A stretch of 64,000 nt of DNA from the NCBI GenBank assembly GCA_037176705.1, contig CM073889.1:58087596-58151595 (forward strand), given 5' to 3'. Positions 21,490 through 33,500 of the stretch are shown here, one piece after another (position 1 is the stretch's first letter; every line of letters begins with the position of its first letter). A program made the position numbers and the translations under genes. The notes beneath the pieces are model-generated. The model worked only from the letters and a program-made list of their open reading frames with translations, did no database searches and had not been told where the DNA came from. The DNA comes from Molossus alvarezi. Its lineage: Eukaryota; Chordata; Mammalia; Chiroptera; Molossidae.

Positions 21490-22351
21490 AAAATTTAAAA
21501 AAAATGAGCAGAGGAACTAAATAGACACCTCTCCAAACAGGACATACAAATGGCTAAGAGACATATGAAGAAATGCTCAACATCACTAATCACCAGTGAG
21601 ATGCAAATTAAAACAATAATGAGGTATCATCTCTCACCTGTCTGAATGGCTGCCATCAACAAATCATCAAACAACAAGTGTTGGCGAGGGTATGGAGAAA
21701 GGGGAGTCTAATACACTGCTGGTGGGAATCCACACTGGTGCAGCTACTATGGAAAACAATATGGTGTCACCTCAAAATATTAAAAACTGAACTGCCATTT
21801 GACCCAGTGATCCCATTTCTAGGAATATACCCTAAGAAGCCAGTCAGAAAGAATTATGTACCCTCATGTTCATAGCAGCACTATTTACAATCTCTAAGAT
21901 CTGGGAACAGCCCAAATGTCCATCAGTATACAAATGGATAAAAAAGCTGTGGTACGTATACACAGTGAAGTACTATGCAGCTGTAAGAAAGAAAGATCCC
22001 TTATCCTTTGAGATGACATGAGGGACCTGGAGAGTATTATCCTAAGTGAAACAAGCCAAGCAGAGAAAGACAAATATCACATGATCTCACTTATTTGTGG
22101 AATATACTGAACATAACAGTCTGAGGAATGGGGTAGTCCCAGAGACGTGGAAGTGGGATACAAACTGACAATCCCCAGAATGGGGGGGGGGAGATAAACC
22201 ACAGAACTTATATGCATGCATGCATGAACGATGGACATGGACAACAAAGCTGGGGACAGGGTTGAGAAGGAGGGAAAGAGGGTTATCAGTGGAGGAAAAA
22301 GGAGAAACACTGTAACAAAAATAAATTAATTAATTAAAGAAAAAAAAAAAG
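21490..22351 (+). mobile_element. 5'-truncated LINE-1, abutting the previous L1 head to tail
   Basis: It starts in the A-rich stretch before ATGAGCAGAGGAACTAAATAG, runs through the ORF2 C-terminus (about 21500-22110) and the 3'UTR, and ends in an A-rich tail near 22351. The cysteine-motif region is present as broken frames (around 21660-21740). No TSD is identified because both edges are A-rich. Confidence 0.9.
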
Positions 22352-24934
22352 GCAAAAAAGGAACATGGAACCACTGCCCTGGAGCCAGCATGGGATTAAT
22401 GGGCTGCAGGTCAACTCCCACAGTACTTACCAGAGGGTGAGCTTCAGAATATGGCAGCAGTCGTTCTGATGGCTTTTGAGGTCTTGGGAGCCACTCAGAA
22501 GTCTAGTCCAACTCTGTGGGTCCATATATAATGCCTACCTGTGCTGCCTCTTTGGATAACGAATACGTGCAAGTATACTTTTCATAGACCTAGACTTACC
22601 CACCTAGAAAATACTGCCCATTCTACACTGCAACTCTCCCTCACATACCAGTTTCCATGGCATGCGCTTTTGACTTCTACTGTTCTTTGCCAGAAAGACC
22701 TCTTTTTCTATACCCTGGCTGCAGCCTGACAGATTCTTCAAGAGTTCCCCAACATGCTTTGACTTGTTCAGGCCCCAATCAACCCTTTCTTTAGCACCCT
22801 CTAAAATCCCACCTTGGAGCCTTAGAGGGCATTGGGAGGTGCTGTACTATTTCTAGATGGGGGTAGATGTGTGCATCCATTCTGTCCTGGACTCATAAGG
22901 GGAAGGCACCTGGCTGGGGCCCTGACAGTCACTGTCCCATAAATTTAAATACTGAGTAAGTGACACTGAATGGAGGGACTGACAGAGACCACAGAGATAG
23001 CAATAGGAACAGCAGTACAAAGAGGACTCAACTGGTAGGGCTTCAGAACCTAGGCCCCCTGAAGCTCCCTTGCTTCCAGGCCATTCCTTAAATTTGGCCC
23101 TTCAGCCTCATATCCACAAGCAAGTCCCCCCAGATCCCTCCTGTGAATCCTTCTTTGCTTATGACAGCCAGGGCTGTTTTCTATGGCTGCAATCAAAATC
23201 CTGACTGACACATTTTTTCCTTCTCTCTCCATCTAAACAGAACTATTTCTCCCATCTGCACTCCCATTGCACTTAAATATATATTTTTAATTATTTTGTT
23301 ATACTAACTGATCTATAGTTATTGATCCCACTGCAAATATAGAAGCTTCATGAGAGAAACCTCAAGTCACTTCTGTTTGTCTGGCATGGTATCTGGTAGG
23401 TAGACACTTAAATATATGTTGAAGTGAATTTGTACTTACCATTAGTCCACCTATAACAATGCTGTAATCTTCAAGAATCTTTTGGGGAGGTTACATATTT
23501 ATTCTCCAATAAACATGTATTGTTACTATTGTGACTCTATTAGTGGCATGCTGGATGTAGATGCCAGATGAGGACCCTGAACTCAAGCTCACACAGCTAT
23601 TAGATGGCAGTAGAGCTTGGCTTTGAACACAGGTTTTCATTATTATGAAGCCCACATTCTTACTCCCTTCCCACTCTGCTTCTCAATAGGTCTTTATTAA
23701 AGAAATACTATAGGCAAGGCACTGTGTAAATTATTCTACCAGATCTGCTGCTGTTCAAAATATTGTCTACAAATAGTTTTTAGAGTTAACATGTTTATGA
23801 ATATCTTTTACAGTGATAAATATTCCATCTTTCAGAAAGATATCAAATTTCTGGGAAGAGCTAGAACGTTTCTGTACCTGGGCCAAGGAAGGAGGCCAGT
23901 TGTCCTGCTATGGGGCAGACCCAGCCATAAAATGTGGAGAGTCTACCCCAACCCCAGGAGAAAACTGACTTCCCTCATGTGGCTCCTTAACTAGCAAGTC
24001 CTAGGAGTAAGCACAGAAGTTTGACTCTGCTTAGAGCTAGAACACATGTGCATATGTGTGTGAATGCATGCATGTGTAAATGCACACATGGAGGGGATTA
24101 ATTACTTCCCATTAAACCCTGGTACACTCTATGGGAACTGTGTCATTGTGTGCTTTGCTCCACAAAACTTTTAATCCATTGGAGGAGCTCCCAGCACAAT
24201 ATGAAGGCTGGATCTATAAACTGTTGGACTCAAAGTGATGACTAGGAGAGCAAGGTGCTAATGTAAAGATTCTCTGCCACCCTCCAATATCAGTAGACCT
24301 TGCTTGGGGTAAAGGCTCATCTTGCATGTTCCCTCACCTCTCTGAGAGGCATTGTAGTGGCCCTAACTCAGCTGGCTCTGATCAATTCTGGTCCTACACC
24401 AGCACCTCCCTCACTGGGTCAGGCCACCAGGATTGTGTTCCTAAGGATGCCACACAGCAGAAAGAAAATAAGAAGCATGCTGGAACATAAGGATGGCAGC
24501 AATCCCAAAAGCCAAAGACTCTCCAGGCATCTTGTGTCCTCATCTTGCCAAAGGCAAGAAAGACTATAGCTCCTCCTTTTAAGGCAGGCACTGAGGACTT
24601 CACAACTCTGAGTCTTGGATGTTTCAGCAGGAAAGAGGCAGCACAAACTGCAGGAAGAGTCCTGCCAGCTTTCATTGTGCATTCCACAAATACTCAAAAA
24701 CAGCTACTAGATGATTAGTACTAGCTCAATTTGGACATGGTTGAGACGGGGTAGAGGTCCTGCACAAAGGGTCTCTGCCACTACTCAAACAACACAATCC
24801 CTGGCATTCAAGTGTGGTCTCTCACTGTTGGCGGATAAGGCTAACATAGAACAAGAAAAGGTAGCAAGAGGAAGAGACACGTTTACTCAAGTGCCTATGA
24901 TAAGCCATTAGACACACTGAATGTGTCATTAGAT
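22352..24934. other. Low-copy-looking non-coding region with old repeat scraps
   Basis: No gene is supported. L2-like 3' end at about 23330-23430 (TGGTATCTGGTAGGTAGACA). MIR-like antisense stretch at about 23545-23700 (CTCAAGCTCACACAGCTATTAGATGG). A CATG/TGTG-rich patch lies at 24040-24090. The overlapping minus-strand frames at 24394-24697 have no recognisable motif. Confidence 0.5.
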
Positions 24935-25110
24935 ACTTTGAGCCAGATACCTGTTTTCGAATCCCACCTCTGAACTTGACTATGTACAGGGCCCTGAGAA
25001 AGTCAGCTCCCCCCTCAGTGCCTCAGTTTCTCTATGTACTATGGGGAAGACTAACAAAATCATATGTGAAAAGCTCCTGGCACATCATAAAAGCTCAATA
25101 ATCATGTTAT
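24935..25110 (+). repeat. MIR SINE remnant
   Basis: The MIR core and end are recognisable: GAATCCCACCTCTG, then CCTCAGTTTCTCTATGTACTATGGGG, then CTCCTGGCACATCATAAAAGCTCAATAA. Plus orientation. Confidence 0.75.
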
Positions 25111-25371
25111 TTTTTTCTTTAATTAATGCCTGTTGGCTACATGTTTTTATATATCTTTGAAAAGAATTTATTATACTTTTTATTCCTTTATGCAGGAAGA
25201 GCCTAAAACAGTGACAACTCCAACACCCACAAAGTGAGTCTCTCACAGCCTACAGCAAGCATGTCACAGACTCACATAAGATCAACAGCATTTTCTTATC
25301 TGAACGTTAAACCACACACATTCTCCTCCTTGTTAATGGTAGGGGTCAGGAAGTAAAGATGGCTTATTTTT

Positions 25372-25623
25372 TCTTTTTTTCTTTATCCTCACCCGAGGAC
25401 ATTTTTGCATTTATCTTCAGATGAAGTGGGAGGGAGAGAGGGAGGAAGAGAGAGAGAGGAACATCGACGTGAGAGAAACACATCCACTGGTTGCCACCCA
25501 CATGACCCCAACCAGAACTGGGGACTAACTGCAACCAAGGTATGTGCCCTTAGTGGGAACCAAACTTGGAACTCTCTGGTCCACAGGCTGGCGCTCTAAC
25601 TGCTGAGCCAAACCGGTTAGGGC
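25372..25623 (-). mobile_element. VES-type bat SINE
   Basis: Same subtype as the copy at 2765-3019: A-tail and ATCCTCACCCGAGGACATTT on the left, tRNA-like head at the right (GCCCTAACCGGTTTGGCTCA on the minus strand). A 12-bp TSD TGGCTTATTTTT flanks it at 25360-25371 and 25624-25635. Confidence 0.9.
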
Positions 25624-25869
25624 TGGCTTATTTTTCACTTCCTAAGGATAGGTAAGAGTCTTACCTTTCTCATGGAGATTTAGCATGGGTCTGAAGTCTA
25701 CCTACTAATCATGAATCAGCTTCTTAGTTCCGTGGACACAAAGCACATCTGCCAAAGCAATAGTAATCGTGCACATCTCCCACCATACTAGAGGCCATCC
25801 AAGGGCAGGCTGCGCATGGCCCTGGAGAGTTCTCAGTTGACAGAAATGGGTCCTGCTGGGCCCTGATCT

Positions 25870-26310
25870 GCAAGAGTTGTTAGGGGCACTAAGATCAATC
25901 AGACAAGGTTACTGTCTACCACTTAAATGGGGAAACCAACAAATAGCTAACTGCAGCATAGCACTTAAAATATTATCACAGAAGTATCTACAGAGGAGAG
26001 GCCTTCTGACTCTGCTCCAGAAGGGTCCAGAAGTTTCACAGAGGAAGTAACACTCTTTTAGCTCAAGACTGAGAACCCATGTGGCAGAGAAGCTGGTAAA
26101 GTATACAGCATATAGCACATGAGCAGGGCCAGGCATGTGAAAGAACTATCCTGTGAGCAGCAGTGGTGCCACATAGCTGCAGCCCAGAGGGAATGGGGTC
26201 AGAAGAGACAGGCACAACCGAGGCCCCAAAGATCCCAAATGCTATAGTAAAATGGTCCAGGTAATGGAGAGGTGCTGAAGAGTTTTAATGAGGGACATTA
26301 ATACTCAAAA
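25870..26310 (-). repeat. L2-like remnant, antisense
   Basis: The order matches the antisense L2-type repeat seen at 14345-14815: 'AGAGGAGAGGCCTTCTGACTC', then 'GGAGAGGTGCTGAAGAGTTTT'. Non-coding. Confidence 0.4.
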
Positions 26311-26445
26311 TTGCCTCTTTTAAGGCCGGTCTTGTGGCAGTGTTAAAAGTAGACTGCAAAAGGGAGGGACATGAGAGTAAGAAGACCATGAGTCCAATAG
26401 ACAAGAGATGATGAAGCTAGAAATGCAAACAGTGGCCATGATTAG

Positions 26446-26476
26446 TTTTTGTTTGTTTGTTTGTTTGTTTGTTTTT
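26446..26476. repeat. (GTTT)n microsatellite
   Basis: About seven GTTT units followed by a T run. Confidence 0.9.
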
Positions 26477-26834
26477 TATGAACAGAGGTTACAGGATGAG
26501 AAGAATGTTTCTCTATCAAGAAAAAGTGAGTGGAGACACAAAGAACAGTGGGGTGGGGGTTCAATGAAGTGATGATGACAGACACCTGGCACGCAGCAGT
26601 TGCTCAATGACTCTGTTCCCTTCCTCTATTCCCAGGTTCTAGAGCAAAGCCCTAAACACTCTTTGCATAGGCGCCATTTTCTTTCCTCTATCTCTGAGCC
26701 AAGGGACATCAAATATAGTGAGAGGCACACAATAAACCTTCAATAGGTTAAATTGTTATTATCAGTATTAACATTTCCTGAGGGTCCCAGAAGTGTCAGG
26801 CACTGGGCTAAACACTGAAGCCACAGGATACAGT

Positions 26835-27480
26835 CATTCAACAAAACTTTATTGGGCCTATTCTGTGCCAATCACTATGTTGGTGCAAAGATAGGAAAAA
26901 GGGGCTTTGAGCAAGGAAAAATAAATGAATAATACACACACACACACACATATATGCACACACACAAACATATATATGATATATATGTATATATATGTGT
27001 ATACACACACACACACATATATATAAATAAAACTATTAGTCAAGCCTAGACAGTAAAGGAAGACTAAGCTTTCAATTCCAGCAAAGTGGGGAGGGGGGAG
27101 GAATGGCAGAGAATAAACTGACTGCTGAATTTTAGAGACCTATGAGTCTTACAGAGGAGACATCAAGTAGACCACAGGTTATGCAGGCTAGAGGTGAGGG
27201 GCATTATGAGTTTGAAAACACAACTGAAACCCAGAGAGGAGACAACATTTTTATGGGAAACCACAAAGACTGAAAAGAGAAGAGGCTGAGAATGTAAGAC
27301 TGGGGGCTGAACATTTAAGATGGGAAGGAGAAGAGGACCTAGCAGAAGAAACTGAGGAAGTTGAGGCTGAAGAGGAGTGGCAGAGAACCCAATGAGAGGC
27401 ATTTTAGAAGCTAGGGGGAAGAAGGGTCCTCAATGTTTGCACCAAGTAAGGGTTCAAGAGGATGAAGCCCCCTTGACAAG
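26835..27480 (-). repeat. L2-like remnant, antisense, containing a CA/TA microsatellite
   Basis: The right part (GAAGAAACTGAGGAAGTTGAGGCTGAAGAGGAGTGGCAGAGAACC) matches the antisense L2-type family by recognition. The purine-rich open frames on the minus strand are not genes. Confidence 0.4.
26933..27026. repeat. (CA)n/(TA)n microsatellite
   Basis: Alternating CACACA and TATATA blocks over about 90 bp. Confidence 0.95.
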
Positions 27481-27609
27481 CCACTAATTTAGGTTGGTGT
27501 TTTTCAAATCATGTTCTCTGGGAGGTACCCCAGGAGCTACTACAACATAGAAGTGGTGAGGAGGGCCCTCCATCGCTATTTCAACCAGAGCAACTCCATC
27601 TTCATTCAA

Positions 27610-28160
27610 GGTTCTTGTCTTTACCTCTCATTCCCCTTCTAATCACCCAACAAAGGCTACTGATTTTTACTACTAAATATTTCCAGAGCCATACCTATTT
27701 ATTTCCCATCCATCATTCTGGCTCAGGTCACAATAACTACCTCCTGGATTACTACAGCAGCTGGGATCTGTTCTTCCTTCCTTCAGCCTTACTTCACTCT
27801 GCAAAATTCCTCATACTGCAGCAAGAATCATCTTACCAAAACACAAATCTGATCACAATGTTTCCCTGCATAAAAGCCTTCAATAGATTCACAATGTCCA
27901 CAGAATAAAGTTCAAGTCTCCTTAAAATTACTTTCAATGCCTAAATGATATAGTTCCCACTTACCCCCAAGTCTCAGCTTGTCCCCCTCAATCACTCATC
28001 TCCTGGCACAAAGTCACACAGTCTCCTTTTCCTGGTTGGTTCCTCTCTCCCTCTGACCCTCCCAACATCTTCTACTTGCTAACTCCTACTTATTCTTTAA
28101 GTCCCAGGTCTCATTGCCTCTGGGAAGCCTTCCATGATTCCTCAAGTCTAGGTGTCTTTC
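27610..28160 (+). repeat. L2-like remnant, sense
   Basis: Recognisable blocks: 'CTCCTGGATTACTACAGCAGC', 'CAAATCTGATCACAATGTTTCCCTGC', 'AATAAAGTTCAAGTCTCCTTAAA' and 'TTCCATGATTCCTCAAG'. Together with 26835-27480 it forms an opposed pair of the same family. Confidence 0.5.
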
Positions 28161-28319
28161 CCATGAAGCACCAAGAACTCTCAGTTTCCCCTACCATTCT
28201 ATTCAATGGCTGGATCTCCTCTGCTCTTTTGCAAAAATTGGCCCCAGGGTAGGAGTGGAGTCTGTGGCCTTGCCCTGGAAGGGGTCTCAACTGGTATACA
28301 ACTATTGTCAACCAAGTGT

Positions 28320-28450
28320 GGTGACAAACCTCTGTTTTGGAGTCAGAAGACTTGGTTATGAGTCTCCACTTTTTATTAACTAAATATAAAACCCTGGAAA
28401 AATGACAAGCTATCTCTTTGGGTCTCAGTTTTTCTACATAATCTCAGGTT
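28320..28450 (+). repeat. MIR-like remnant, decayed
   Basis: TTTTGGAGTCAGAAGACTTGG and GGGTCTCAGTTTTTCTACATAATCTCAGG follow the MIR pattern. Confidence 0.5.
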
Positions 28451-28589
28451 ATAAGGATGCCATCGTCATGTCACCATTATGACAATGCAATTTATAATAC
28501 ACATGGAGAGTGTAACATAATGGTGTGCAATTGCCCACACTCACAGAACTGAATACAAGGTGAAATTATAATATTTGTAAATTAAAACT

Positions 28590-28975
28590 CAATAATCTTG
28601 ACTTACAAAAAACAATTACAATTCACCACATTAATGTAATGAATAAAGGTGATAAACACATGGTCATCAATAGATTCAGAAAAATGTTTGCCAAAATACT
28701 AAACATACTCATGTTAAAAACTCAGCAATTTAGGCATAGAAATCTAACAAAAAATATCTATAAAAACAAACAACTAACATCATATTTAATGTTGAAGTAT
28801 TGATCATTTCCCTCTACGTCTACAATTAAGAGAGGAGCATCTACTATAAATATTTCTATTCTAAATTATACTAGAGGTCCAATCAGTGCAACAAGGCAAG
28901 AAATTTAAAAAAAAAAATGTTTTTAATTCAATTTTTGAATGGAAAGGAAAAAGTAAAATTTCCATGATACTGAAA
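28590..28975 (+). mobile_element. Ancient L1 (L1M-type) ORF2 fragment, left half of a split element
   Basis: CACCACATTAATGTAATGAATAAAGG and 'ACATCATATTTAATGTTGAAGTATTG' match L1 ORF2 reverse transcriptase sequence in a strongly decayed form. The continuation of the same element resumes at 39945. The 11 kb in between are later insertions. Confidence 0.65.
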
Positions 28976-28984
28976 TAACCAAAC

Positions 28985-29385
28985 AATATTTAGAAAAAAG
29001 GAAGAAAAAACTTAAGGAAAAATACTATAAACAACTATATGCCAACAAATGAACAACCTAGGCAAAATGGACAAATTCCTAGATTCATACAGTCTTCCAA
29101 ACTTCAACCAGGAAGAGTCAGAAAACCTGAATAGACCAATAACAACTAAGAAAATTAAAGAGTAATCAATAAACCCCCAGCAAACAAAAGCCCAAGTCCA
29201 GATGACTATACAGGGGTTTTACTGAACATTCAAACAAGAACACACACCTATTTTCCCCAAACTGTTCCAAAAACTTCAAGAGGAAAGAAGACTTCCAAGC
29301 TCTTTTATGTGGCCAGCATAATCCTAATCCCAAAACCAGATAAAGACACTAAAAGAAAGAAAATTACAGGCCAAAATCCCTAGTT
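28985..29385 (+). mobile_element. L1 ORF2 fragment, plus strand, at an inverted junction
   Basis: It holds the ORF2 stretch between endonuclease and reverse transcriptase (AACTATATGCCAACAAATGA... to AATTACAGGCC). It stops at 29385, where the same family continues on the opposite strand. The first about 130 bp of ORF2 sequence here also occur inverted at 29386-29453, including AGAAAACCT and AGACCAATAACAAC. Confidence 0.8.
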
Positions 29386-29456
29386 GTTATTGGTCTGTTG
29401 AGGTTTTCTGACTCTTCCTCGTTGAGTTTTTGAAGACTGTATGATTCTAGAAATTT
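29386..29456 (-). mobile_element. Leftmost piece of an old L1 split by nested insertions
   Basis: Minus-strand ORF2 sequence that continues at 35757-35815 and again from 36513. Its last 14 bases are the TSD copy of the L1 inserted at 29457. Confidence 0.8.
29443..29456. repeat. Left TSD of full-length L1
   Basis: GATTCTAGAAATTT, identical to 35743-35756. Confidence 0.88.
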
Positions 29457-29681
29457 TTTTTTTTTGTTACAGATGTTTCTCCTTTTCCCCCAACTGATTC
29501 CCCTCTCCCCCTCCCTCCCTGCTCTTTCTCCAGGTTGTTGTCCATGTCCACTGTTCATGCATACATGCATATAAGATCTGTGGTTTATCTCTCCCCCACA
29601 ACCCCCCTATATAGGGAATGTCAGTCAGTATTCCCCTTCCGCATCTCTGGGACTACCCCCTTCCTCAGATTGTTATGTTCA

Positions 29682-32600
29682 TTATATTCCACAAATAAGT
29701 GAGATCATATGAAACGTGCCTTTCTCTGTTTGGCTTGCATCACTTAGGATGATACTTTCCAGGTCCCTCCATGTAGTCTCAAAGAATAAGAGATATTTCT
29801 TTCTTACAGCTGCATAGTACTCCATTGTGTATATGTACCACAGCTTCTTTATCCATTCGTCTACTGATATACACTTGGGCTGTTTCCAGATCTTAGCAAT
29901 TGTAAATAGTGCTGCTGAAAACATGGGGGTACATATATTCTTTCTGATTGGTGTTTCAGCCTTCTTAGGGTATATTCCTAGAAGTGGGATCACTGGGTCA
30001 AATGGAAGTCCAATTTTTAATTTTTTGAGGTAACACCATATTGTTTTCCATAGTGGCTGCACCAGTCTGCATTCCCACCAGCAGTGCACTAGAGTCCCCT
30101 TTTCTCCACATCCTCGCCAACACTTGTTGTTTGATGATTTGTTGATGGCGGCCATTCTGACAGGTGTGAGGTGATACCTCATTGTTGTTTTAATTTGCAT
30201 CTCTCTGATGATTAGTGATGATGAGCATTTCTTCATATGTTCCTTAGCCATTTGTATGTCCCGTTTGGAGAGGTGTCTATTTAGTTCCTCTGCCCATTTT
30301 TTAAATTTGATTCTTTGTCGTCCTTTTGTGGAGTTGTATGAGCACTCTATATGTATTGAAAATTAACCCCTTATCTGATATATCACTGGCAATTATGCTC
30401 TCCCATACAGTGGGTAGCCATTCCATTTTGATGATTGTATCTTCGCTGTGCAGAAGCCTTTGAGTTTGATGTAGTCCCATGTCTTCATTTTCTCCTTTGT
30501 TTCTATTGCCTTAGGTGATGTGTCAGTAAAAATTCTGCTGCGTATGAGGTATGAAATTTTGTTGCCTACAATTTCTTCTAGCATTTTTATGGATTCATAA
30601 GATACATTTAAGTCTTTTATCCATTTTGAGTTTATTCTCGTGTAGGCTGTAAGTTGATGGTCTAGTTTCATTTTTCTGCATGTAGCTGTCCAATTTTCCC
30701 AGCACCATTTATTAAAGAGGCTGTCCTTACTCCACTGTATGCTCTTGCCACCTTTGTCAAATATTAATTGAGCATATTGCCTTGGGTCCACTTCTGGGTT
30801 CTCTGTTCTGTTCCACTGGTCTATATGCCTGTTCTTGTGCCAGTACCAGGCTGTTGTGATTACAGTAGCTTTGTAGTATAACCTGGAATCTGGTATTGTG
30901 ATCCTTCCAACTTTGTTCTTCCTTTTCAAAATTGCTGTGGCTATTCGAGGCCTTTTTTGGATTCATATGAACTTTTGAAATAATTGTTCTAAATCTGTGA
31001 AGTATGCTGTTGGTATTTTGACGGGGATTGCGTTGAATCTATAGATTGCTTTGGGTAATATGGACATTTTAATTATGTTAATTCTCCCAATCCATGAACA
31101 GGGTATGTGCTTCCACTTTTTTATATCTTCCTCTATTTCTTTTTTCAATGACCTGTAGTTTTCTGCAAATAGGTCCTTTATTACTTTGGTTAAGTTTATT
31201 CCTAGGTACCTTGATTCTTTTGCTGCAATGGTAAATGGGATTGTTGGCTTAGTTTCACTTTCTGTGAACTCATCAGTGGTGTATAAGAATGCCATCGATT
31301 TCTTGACGTTAATTTTGCATCCTGCTACTTTACCAAAGTCATTTATTAAGTTTAGTAAACTTTTGATGGAGTCTTTGGGGTTTTCTATGTACAGTATCAT
31401 GTCATCTGCAAATAATGACAATTTCACTTCCTCCTTTCCAATTTGGATCCCTTTTATTTTTTCTTCCTGTCTTATTGGTGTGGCTAAGACTTCCAGTACA
31501 ATGTTAAATAGGAGTGGCAAAAGTGGGCATCCGTGCCTTGTTCCTGTTCTTAAGGGAAATGCTTTTAGTTTTGCCCATTGAGTATGATGTTGGCTGTAGG
31601 TCTTTCATATATGGCCTTTATTATGTCTAGATATGATCCCGCTATTCCCACACTGCTGAGCGTTTTTATCAGAAATGGATGCTGGATTTTATCGAAGGCT
31701 TTTTCAGCATCTATTGATATTATCATGTGGTTTTTATTCTTCATTTTATTTATGTGGTGTATCACATTTATGGATTTGCAAATATTGTACCAGCCTTGCA
31801 TCCCTGGGATTAATCCCACTTGGTCATGGTGGATAATTTTTTTGGCGTATTGCTGGATCCAATTTGCTAGTATATTGTTCAGGATTTTGGCATCTATGTT
31901 CATCAGGGATATTGGCCTGTAGTTTCTTTCTTTGTCATGTCTTTTTCTGGTTTTGGAATTAGAATTATGCTGGCTTCATAAAACGAGTTTGGAAGACTTC
32001 CTTCTTCTTGAATTTTTTGAAATAGTTTGAGGAGAATGGGTATTAGTTCTTCTTTGAATGTTCAGTACAACTTCCCCATGAGGCCATCCACGCCTGAGCT
32101 TTTGTTTGCTGAGAGATTCTTGATTACATCTTCAATTTCTTCTGTTTTTATTGGTCTGTTCAAGTTTTCTATGTCTTCCTGATCTAGTTTTGGGAGACTG
32201 TGTTTCTAGAAATTTGTCCATTTCACTTAGATTGTCGAATTCGTTGCCATATAATTGTTCATAGTAGTTGTTGACGATCTTTTGTATTTCTGTGGTGTCA
32301 GTTGTTATCTCTCCTCTTTCATTTCTCATTTTGTGTATTTGGGTTCTCTCCCTTTGTTTCTTGGTGAGTCTCGCTAAGGGTCCATCAATCTTATTTATCT
32401 TTTCGAAAAACCAGCTCTTTGTTTTATTGATCCTTTGAATTGTTTTTTTGGTCTCTATGTCATTTATTTCTGCTCTGATCTTTACTATTTCATTCCTTCT
32501 ACTTGCTCTGGGGTTTTCTTTTTGTATGCTCTCTAGTTCTTTAAGTTGTGAGGTTAGATAGTCTATTAGAGATTTTTTTTTTTCTTTTTTGAGGTAGGCC

Positions 32601-33494
32601 TGTAGTGCTATGAACTTCCCTCTCAGAACTGCTTTCACTGCATCCCATAGATTTTGTGTTGTTGTGTCTTCATTTTCATTGGTTTCCAAGAGGTTTTTGA
32701 TTTCTTCCTTGATCTTCTCAGTGACCCATTCACTGTTTAATAGCATGCTATTTAGCTTCCATGTGTTCAAATGTCTTTGTATGTTCTTCTTGCAACTGAT
32801 TTCTAGTTTCATGCCATTGTGATCTGAGAAGATGCTTGATATAATTTCAGTTTTCTTGAACTTGTAGAGACTTAGTTTGTGCCCTAACATGTGGTCTACC
32901 TTTGAGAATGACCCATGTGCACTTGAGAAGAATGTGAATTCTGTAGTTTTGGGGTGTAGTTTTCTGTAGATATCTATTAAATCCATTTGGTCTAGTGCTT
33001 CATTTAGAGTCTCTTTCCTTGCTAATTTATTGTATAGAGGATCTATCCAGCGATGTCAGTGTGGTATTGAAGTCCCCTGCTATAATTTTATTGCTATCTA
33101 TTTCTCCTTTGAAGTCCTCCAGAAGTTTTTTTTTATATATTTTGGTGCTCCTATATTGGATGCATATATGTTTATCAAGGTTATATCTTCCTGTTGGATA
33201 GATCCTTTCAATATTATGTAGTGGCCTTCTTTGTCTCTAATTATGGCCTTCATTCTGAAATCTATTTTATCAGATATGAGTATTGCTACCCCAGCTTTTT
33301 TGTTTGCTTGGAAGATTTTTTTCCATCCCTTCACTTTCAGTCTATGTGAGTCTTTTACTGTGAGGTGGGTCTCTTGTAAACAACTTATAGATGAGTCATG
33401 CTTTCTTATCCAATCAGCTACTCTGTCTTTTTATGGGAGCATTCAGTCCATTTACATTTAAGGTGATTATTGATATGTACTTATTTATTGCCAT
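29682..33494 (-). pseudogene. L1 ORF2, nearly full length, broken
   Basis: Start at 33492-33494, stop at 29682-29684, 3813 bp. The endonuclease region is at the right, with an SDHNG-type stretch in 32132-32986. The reverse transcriptase carries an intact [15 protein letters not shown] box in the open piece 30963-31520. The C-terminal cysteine motif [18 protein letters not shown] is in 29682-30251, with Cys, Cys, His, Cys spacing as in the ORF2 zinc-knuckle region. Five main open pieces (32132-32986, 31565-31903, 30963-31520, 30393-30929, 29682-30251) are separated by stops or frameshifts. All catalytic regions are recognisable but no single frame joins them. Confidence 0.93.
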
Positions 33495-33500
33495 TTTTGT

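Noticed and set aside
24394..24697. Two overlapping minus-strand frames of 92-97 codons
   Set aside because: Different frames over the same DNA, no motif, and in line with chance in stop-poor sequence.
26858..27043. Tyr/Ile/Val/Cys-rich small frame resembling a membrane peptide
   Set aside because: Translation of the CA/TA microsatellite.
32132..32986. Longest open frame (284 codons), looking like a gene
   Set aside because: It is the endonuclease-to-linker part of a broken L1 ORF2 on the minus strand, with homologous pieces in five other L1 copies here.
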